The translations under genes and the position numbers were made by a program. The notes beneath the pieces were generated by a model that was not told the origin of the DNA, made no database searches, and saw nothing but the letters and a program-made list of their open reading frames with translations. Below, in pieces: positions 58,166 to 64,000 of a stretch of DNA of 64,000 bases. Within the stretch, counting starts at the first letter, position 1; the number at the start of each line of letters is the position of its first letter. The DNA is from Misgurnus anguillicaudatus (Eukaryota > Chordata > Actinopteri > Cypriniformes > Cobitidae): the NCBI RefSeq assembly GCF_027580225.2, contig NC_073348.2, forward strand, positions 25,937,501 to 26,001,500. The letters run 5' to 3'.

Positions 58166-58394
58166 GCCTGGATATAGCTGGAGGTCATGTTCTTAATTTT
58201 TAAACCATTGTGTCACAGTTGTCACATTTTTATAAATGGACATTTCAACTTCTCCAGTGTAACGAGAAGCTCAAGCACACGTAAGCCAATCAAAATCCTG
58301 AAAACAGGAACAAATCACTTCCTGTTCCCCTTTTAAACAAGGTTGCACTTTTGCCGTAGGTGCGAGCTCTGGTGTATACTGTGACGTTGGCTGC
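58166..58394. other. Non-coding spacer
   Basis: No feature seen apart from the short inverted AACAGGAACAAATCACTTCC/TGTTCC region near 58300. Confidence 0.3.
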
Positions 58395-60165
58395 CTAAAT
58401 GTGACCAGTCACGGAAAGTAGGGACACAAGTCGGATCTGGGCCATTTTGAGTTATTCACAGATTCTGAAAGTGCAGATTCTAAGCTTTCCAACGATGTGT
58501 AACACATGGAAATCTGATAACATATGGAGAAGTTGTGTCCATTTGAATATAGGAACTCAGAAATACTCAAACCGAGAAAATCGAGACGAAAGAGACTCTT
58601 GTTTCCAACTGGGGGAGACAATAGGGCTCATTTACATCTCATTAAGCTAAGCCATACCCTCTGTAAAGCCGTTTTGAGATACTGATGTTCTAGCATCATG
58701 TAGTATTTTATGACAGAAGTCCAAATGACAACATGCAAAAATAAACATTGACTTTTTACCTTTGTGTTGATCACAACTCGAATCCAGTCTGTTTCAGATT
58801 ATCCAATGACCATTTTGTCCACAAATGCGTATAATCCGTGAAATAAAGATGTATAGTCTATATTGTTGACATCAGATTTCGCATGAATGTCTAGTAATAC
58901 AACATAATATACAATCTGAGGACTATTTACATCGTAACATGTAAGGGTATATGATTACACTCCGTTAAACACGTGAACCCGCCTTCAAAGTTAAGTTTTT
59001 ATTTTATAGGTAGTATAACAGATCATCCAAACAGCGCCGTCGAAAACGTGACGTCATTTAGAGATGTTACCAATCGCTCGCTCGTTCCTCCATCAGCCAA
59101 TGACTTCATGGAAAATATTGATAGACAAAACATGTAGCCAATTATATAATGAATTCAACAATCTCTATGTAACTTCTGTGTGTTTGGACTCATGCTGCGC
59201 TGCAGGAACTGACAAAGAGATGACGACAAAGTACCGCGAGAGCGACTCCGAATTAAACTACTCCGAAAGATTTCTTGAGGATCTCTCGCGGTACTTTGAC
59301 GTCATCCGACTGCGGCGCCGCATAAAGTCAGTGACGCGGCTGACGTACGATGCAGCTGACTGTTATTTGTTCCGCCCCAGCTTCTTTTATTTTTCTTTTG
59401 TTTTGTGCGCCCGAGCTTTAGTCTGGGGAGACGCACGCTATACGCTTGAAAAAACAACAACTTAGCAAACATATCTGAGGAACAGGGCAGCCGCGTCACT
59501 ACAGTCACGTGACTTCGCGCTCGAGCCGGAAGAGAAGACAATGCTGAATAAAGTCGTAATTCTGCTATTTTTGGACCAAACTGTATTTTCGATGCTGCAA
59601 CACGTTCAAACTGACCCACTGATGTCACATGGACTACTTTGATGATCTTTTTATTACCTTTCTGGACATGGAAACCATACATAGATTTTCAATGAAGGGG
59701 ACAGAAAGCTCTCGGACTAAATCTAACGATTAAACATCTTAAACTGTGTTCCGAAGATGAACGGAGGTCTTCCGAGTTTAGAACGACATAAGGGTGAGTC
59801 ATTAATTACATTATTTTCATTTTTGGGCGAACTATCCTTATTTAGTAGTCACGCTGTTCCCTTTGGGGGCGGAGGCGAAAACACAAGCTTATACAGTATG
59901 TAAATATACACAGACAATGACGCCCCCCGCTGCACGCTAGAATCTCTGGAAAAACAAGCCTATTTTAACCGCAAAATGTACGCTTTTAAATATACAAAAA
60001 CTGCTATCTCAAACATGGAGAGGCTTCTTCGTGATCTCAACTAACAGATTCTCCAATAAAACGAAAATCACAAATTTTGAAAAAAAAACTTTGTTTCTCA
60101 TTTTCTCGGAACTTGTGCTGCCGACTTGTGTCCCTGGTTTCCGTGACGGGTCACAAATGTCACAG
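58395..60165. mobile_element. Long TIR element with TGTGACC...GGGACACAAGTCGG ends
   Basis: The left end (GTCACGGAAAGTAGGGACAC, AAGTCGG) faces the right end near 60117-60160 (CCGACTTGTGTCCC then TTTCCGTGACGGGTCACA). AAATG flanks both sides. It contains an inverted pair at about 59226-59305 (AAAGTACCGCGAGAG and CTCTCGCGGTACTTT). The frames at 59064-59465 and 59302-59682 are unrecognised. Superfamily unknown. Confidence 0.5.
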
Positions 60166-60670
60166 GTCGGAGCAGACCACTTCTAACGTGGGTCACGCCC
60201 CTCCCTCAATTTCCACCCCGAGGAGGTCCCAAAATGCCCCAATGACCAAACAGACGAGAAAACGGGATAAAATATAACAATCTTTATTAAATATTAAAAG
60301 ATAAGGGGAAAGGGGAAGGGATTCTAAAAAGGTGAGTACGGAGACTTTGAATGGATCTGAGTCGCTTCTGACTCTCACAGGGATCACAGGTAAGTCCTCT
60401 TAGCTTGTCTTTATCTTCTTGGCCCACTCGTGAATTACAGGGGGATATTCTCAACTTCCGCTCTTTGTGTTTTCCAGATGGACTCCAAGTGGACGCTCCA
60501 ACCTCTCTTCCTGAGCATAAAAGCAGAGACAGGTAAGTACACTGGGGAATGGGTAGGTAAATACCTTAATGGGCCACCTTCGGGGTGTAGAGTACGCTGG
60601 GCTTACAGCACGGTGTCCCGAAGGTATACAAGTGCGGGCCGTGACTTTGGGCTAGAGACGTCTAGGAGGT
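60166..60670. other. Non-coding or repeat-derived sequence
   Basis: Short frames occur but show no domain. ACAG|GTAAGTAC at 60533 is a perfect-looking splice donor after a short open stretch from about 60479, so an element-encoded exon cannot be excluded. Confidence 0.3.
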
Positions 60671-60675
60671 ACACA

Positions 60676-60825
60676 GGTGAGTATCCAGAAAGGTACACTG
60701 GGCCCTTGGCTTTGGGTGTACAGGTGAGTATACGGGGAAGTACACTGGGCTCCTGGCTTTGGGCGTACAGGTGAGTATACGAGGAAGTACACTGGGCTCT
60801 TGGCTTTGGGCGTACAGGTGGGTAT
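60676..60825. repeat. 47-bp minisatellite carrying splice-donor-like motifs
   Basis: GTGAGTAT follows ACAG or TACAG at 60676, 60724 and 60771, and GTGGGTAT at 60818, spaced 48, 47 and 47 bp. Each unit includes GTACACTGGGC and TTGGCTTTGGG. Confidence 0.85.
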
Positions 60826-62084
60826 ATTAGGCTTAAACCAGATGTAACTCACAGCCCCATAGATAGACAGGCATCAGGCTTTAGCCCTTAGGGGGCTGGA
60901 GAGGATGTAGATACACACGGCAAACTTCTAGCCTTTCTCGCTAGGATGGACTTCCAATGCAACACTTGAACGTTGACTTTCAATACGTCGTGGAACAGTC
61001 CCACGTCGACACGGAGCCCTTGGCTCAAACCTGCAGACTGACAGCAGACACACAAAGTCTCTTCAACAATATACTACTACAGTGAATATGTGGGGAGAGA
61101 TACAACACCTTTTGACTTCGAACAAACGAACAGATTAAGGGGCAGGCCGAGGCTGCTGCACGTGAGGCCAAACACGGCCACATATGACATCATAGACGGG
61201 GTAGAGTGGTATAGGACACCACACCAGGTGATGTACTGTACGAGTGGGCCTATCGCTTCCCTCTCCTCTCTTTCAACAGCGTGACAAGAGATTTAGACAG
61301 GGGCAGGCATCTGCAAACACTCAACAGGCGTATAATCATACACCAAAACAGCACATGTACTTTCTTCCACATAGCAGCCAATTAAAGTTCTCCCTCTTTC
61401 CAATACTCCACACAATATTCACAGCAATACTTTTACTTCTCACAGTTGGTACGCCACCACCCGGTGGGGGAAGGGATTACGAGTCACAGTCAGGTTGTAT
61501 AAAAGATGTATCAGTCGTCCACCGACACCAGCTCACTTCCTTCAATCCAGGGCTCTCCTCTTCGTCCTTGTGAGTGATCGCTGACAACATTGACACAGCA
61601 CACTACAATTCTTCAAGTGTACACACGTCAAAAGACTCATCCACGGCACGCCACACAAATGGTGAATTAAGGTCCAATCACCAAATTGGGCCAGGAATTG
61701 GTCCTGACCAGCAGAAAGGGGTTGATACGGAGGATGACCAAATAGAGACGTCACATCCACGACTTGTAAACGCACTCTTTCCTCAAGCAAGAGATGTCAC
61801 TGGCAAGACAACAACTCCACATACACAGCTCGTTGACACTTGACGTTTCCCTCTCCCTTCCAGAGGAATAGCGTATACAAGGTTGATAGTAACACACTCC
61901 TTCATTCCTTCCGATGTATTTCACGGTGACTCCTCAATATCCACAAGCTCTTCAAAGTAAACAGCACAGATCAACACAATTACTTCAGCAGAAATTTCCT
62001 AAGTACTTAGCTTCGTTTTCCTTCAGCCCAATCCTCCACTTTGTCTTCGCCCAGTCTGCAGTCTCCACATTAATACACCTCTCC
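60826..62084. other. No gene seen
   Basis: The sequence is moderately GC-rich and lacks a long frame; the longest (61244-61573) has no recognisable domain. It may be part of a larger repeat that includes the two flanking minisatellites. Confidence 0.35.
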
Positions 62085-62205
62085 ACCAAACACTTCTGTC
62101 TCCAACACACCAAACACTTCCGTCTCCAACACACCAAACACTTCCGTCTCCAACACACCAAACACTTCCGTCTCCAACACACCAAACACTTCCGTCTCCC
62201 CCACA
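62085..62205. repeat. 24-bp minisatellite
   Basis: About five units of CCAACACACCAAACACTTCC + GTCT in direct repeat. Being a multiple of three, it keeps frames open on both strands. Confidence 0.9.
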
Positions 62206-63219
62206 ACGCTTGCTGGAATAAACTTCAACTTCCTGTTTTCCTGATGCTCTATTTATACTTCTTCTCTTCTCTGAACTGCCCAATCGCCATGCTTGATAAG
62301 CACACCTGATGCCAATATTGCCTGATTACGGTTGCCCTAACCTGCAATAACTTTGAATCTGAAATTAATTTTTCAGAAATATAGCTTTTGGGAAAAAAGT
62401 GGTCTTGTGGCACAACTTGCCCCTGGTGCGGGGTAAGTTGTGCCTTTAGGGAAAATAAGTTGGGGTAAATTGGGCAGGTGATTTCTGAAGTAAAACAGAA
62501 CATTTTAAATTCAATACACAATTACTCGTTTAAGGTTTATTTAGATATTGTCACTCTATTAAACTGTTGGAATAAGTCATATTTTGTAGTTTTTGGAAAA
62601 ATAATAATTTCAGGCAAAGTGGCTTTGGCAATATATGCCTGTTGACATACACAGAACGCGGTCTGTCAATTATGTAATATATAACAATAAAGTGACTAGA
62701 CTAATTTCTAAATATCCTGTTGTGACTAAAAAAAACTTAATAAAACTTCTCTTTAATAACATAGTGCAAACTCAAAACTGAAATCAATGTTAGCTAAATG
62801 AAACAAATGGCAGGTAGGCCTAAGTCAAACACTGATGAGGCATGTCTATCTCCTCACTTCTCCAGATTATCCCCTGTGAGTATGTTGGTCTAAGTGGTCT
62901 GGATCTGGCCTACTATTTAACATCCCACGTGTCAATACTACAGGGGAACATAAACTTATGCTGTCTTATGGCTGTACCACCAAGTTTTTGGGGTGTGGGT
63001 AGTTTCTTGAGCACATCACCTCTGGCACAACTTAACCCAGGCCCTTTGGCACAAATCACCTCAGACCTACAAGTCTGAACAATTAGCATGATCCAGCAGT
63101 TAAGAGCTAAAATTATGCTACCTGTGTAGACTCATTGTGTAGCATGCTAAAGCACTAAAACATGTGTGAATTTTTTTCAAACCTATCTTTAATTGTTTAG
63201 ACACTACAATCAAAAAACC
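62206..63219. repeat. Repeat-derived sequence, no gene
   Basis: About 62400-62480 has GGCACAACTTGCCCC and GGGGTAAGTTGTGCC, a short inverted pair, and related CTGGCACAACTTAACCCAGG occurs near 63020. No coding region is recognised. Confidence 0.4.
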
Positions 63220-63922
63220 TTAAAGAGTAACTAAACCCTAAACCAACCTTTTTTTAGTTAACGATCTGTAAGAATGATGCTTTATTAGTGCTGTTCATTG
63301 ATTTTAGTAAGTTTTTTGACATTTGGATATAAAGTGTTTCAATACTACAATATAGACGGTTTCAGCAATAACAACATAAACAAGTGGCAGTCGTGGTCCA
63401 CACGTAACTTCCGGTAAACTCCGCTAAGAATAAATAACAACAAATTTCTTTAAATGTAGTTTATTTATATAACAAGCAAAAAAGAACACATAGATTACCT
63501 AGGAAACCAAAACATTTGTTATTTTCGACGAGGCATTGGTTCAAGAGATCAGTTTAGCAACTAGTCAGACCATTAAAAAAAACTAAACCGGAAGTAAATT
63601 GTGGATCTAGAAGTGTATCGCGTCAGCGCACGTGCGTCCGATGAAACCGTCTATATGGTGTAAAAACATCTGAGTGCTGCCCTCTTCAGGTTGAACAGTG
63701 GCTACTGCAGTTGAATTTTCCTATTGGATGTTGGGTCCAAAAAATATCTCGTGATGTAAGCAGGTTCAAGCTCACCACGCCCTTGTTATGATCTCACCAC
63801 ACACTGGTATGAGCTTACTTCGTCCCCTCCATCTCCGTTGGGATCTGCCCACTTTTCTTGCATTTTTCAAATTTGCCAGTGGGTGGAGTCAGGCTCTGAC
63901 CAGGGGTTTAGTTACACTTTAA
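63220..63922. mobile_element. TIR element with TTAA target duplication
   Basis: TTAAAGAGTAACTAAACCC at the left faces the right GGGTTTAGTTACACTTTAA. TTAA at both edges fits piggyBac/Kolobok-type integration. Nested inside is a MITE (about 63352-63656) with TATAGACGGTTTCA ends. Confidence 0.7.
63352..63656. mobile_element. Nested MITE, TATAGACGGTTTC ends
   Basis: The left ATATAGACGGTTTCAGC faces the right GAAACCGTCTATATGG; TA flanks both sides. A diverged relative is near 14330-14460. Confidence 0.65.
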
Positions 63923-64000
63923 TCATAGAAATTTTACTTTGAAAGGAAAAAAACTGTTTTTTGATCTAAAATGTGCTTACCTCTCATGCCATGTGTCTCT

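Noticed and set aside
59064..59682. Host exons on either strand near 59.1-59.7 kb
   Set aside because: The overlapping frames lie within a TIR element, show no domain and have no consistent splice sites.
62085..62205. CRISPR array
   Set aside because: The 24-bp units are directly abutting without spacers, and the DNA is vertebrate; it is a minisatellite.

Overview
This window looks like teleost fish nuclear DNA, most likely from a cyprinid. That is inferred from four things: vertebrate intron/exon structure with GT-AG introns, C-type lectin receptors of the fish type II kind, a dense load of TIR transposons of families common in carp and zebrafish genomes, and a DIRS-type tyrosine-recombinase retroelement beside a Ty3/gypsy element. 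There is no bacterial or phage signature. I see no rRNA, tRNA or CRISPR.

The only host genes I can support are a tandem array of four C-type lectin-like receptor genes, all on the + strand: gene A (exons 2-5 at 10010-10921, with two candidate first exons at 3525 and 5729), gene B (14729-20710), gene C (26474-34913) and gene D (38042-49068). All share one architecture. Exon 1 is a short cytoplasmic tail. Exon 2 holds the transmembrane segment and a coiled-coil stalk built of 42-bp (14-residue) repeats. Exons 3-5 form a C-type lectin domain, and the intron phases are the same in every copy. They differ in the sugar-site triplet (EPN in A and D, EPS in B, QPD in C), in stalk length, and in the tyrosine motif of the tail. 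Gene D has a 1-bp deletion in the stalk that should truncate it before the lectin domain. Gene C has a stop after its ancestral ATG but a usable in-frame ATG downstream.

Nearly everything else is transposon. 1-9900: an old tandem segmental duplication (about 2375-3660 and 5220-5850) that carries first-exon copies, a TTAA fold-back element, and a host transposon (6127-9910) holding four nested insertions. 10922-14700: intergenic, with a 1-kb TIR element. Gene B intron 2 is enlarged by a CACTA/EnSpm-like element (15698-19970). 20711-26250: AT microsatellites, palindromes, TIR elements and a minisatellite. Gene C intron 3 holds a decayed but structurally complete DIRS-like element (27420-33360). 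Between C and D lie a lectin exon-2 relic and a hAT element (35753-37113). Gene D intron 3 holds a Ty3/gypsy element (40078 to about 47222) with an uninterrupted pol frame but a deleted LTR/gag 5' part. Downstream of D is a 3.1-kb hAT-like element (49087-52198), then a second copy of the C-D intergenic segment (53782-58165, itself broken by insertions), then further transposons and minisatellites up to 64000.

Because the lectin units are duplicated, several insertions can be compared with an empty paralogous site inside this same window, which gives exact boundaries and an order of events.
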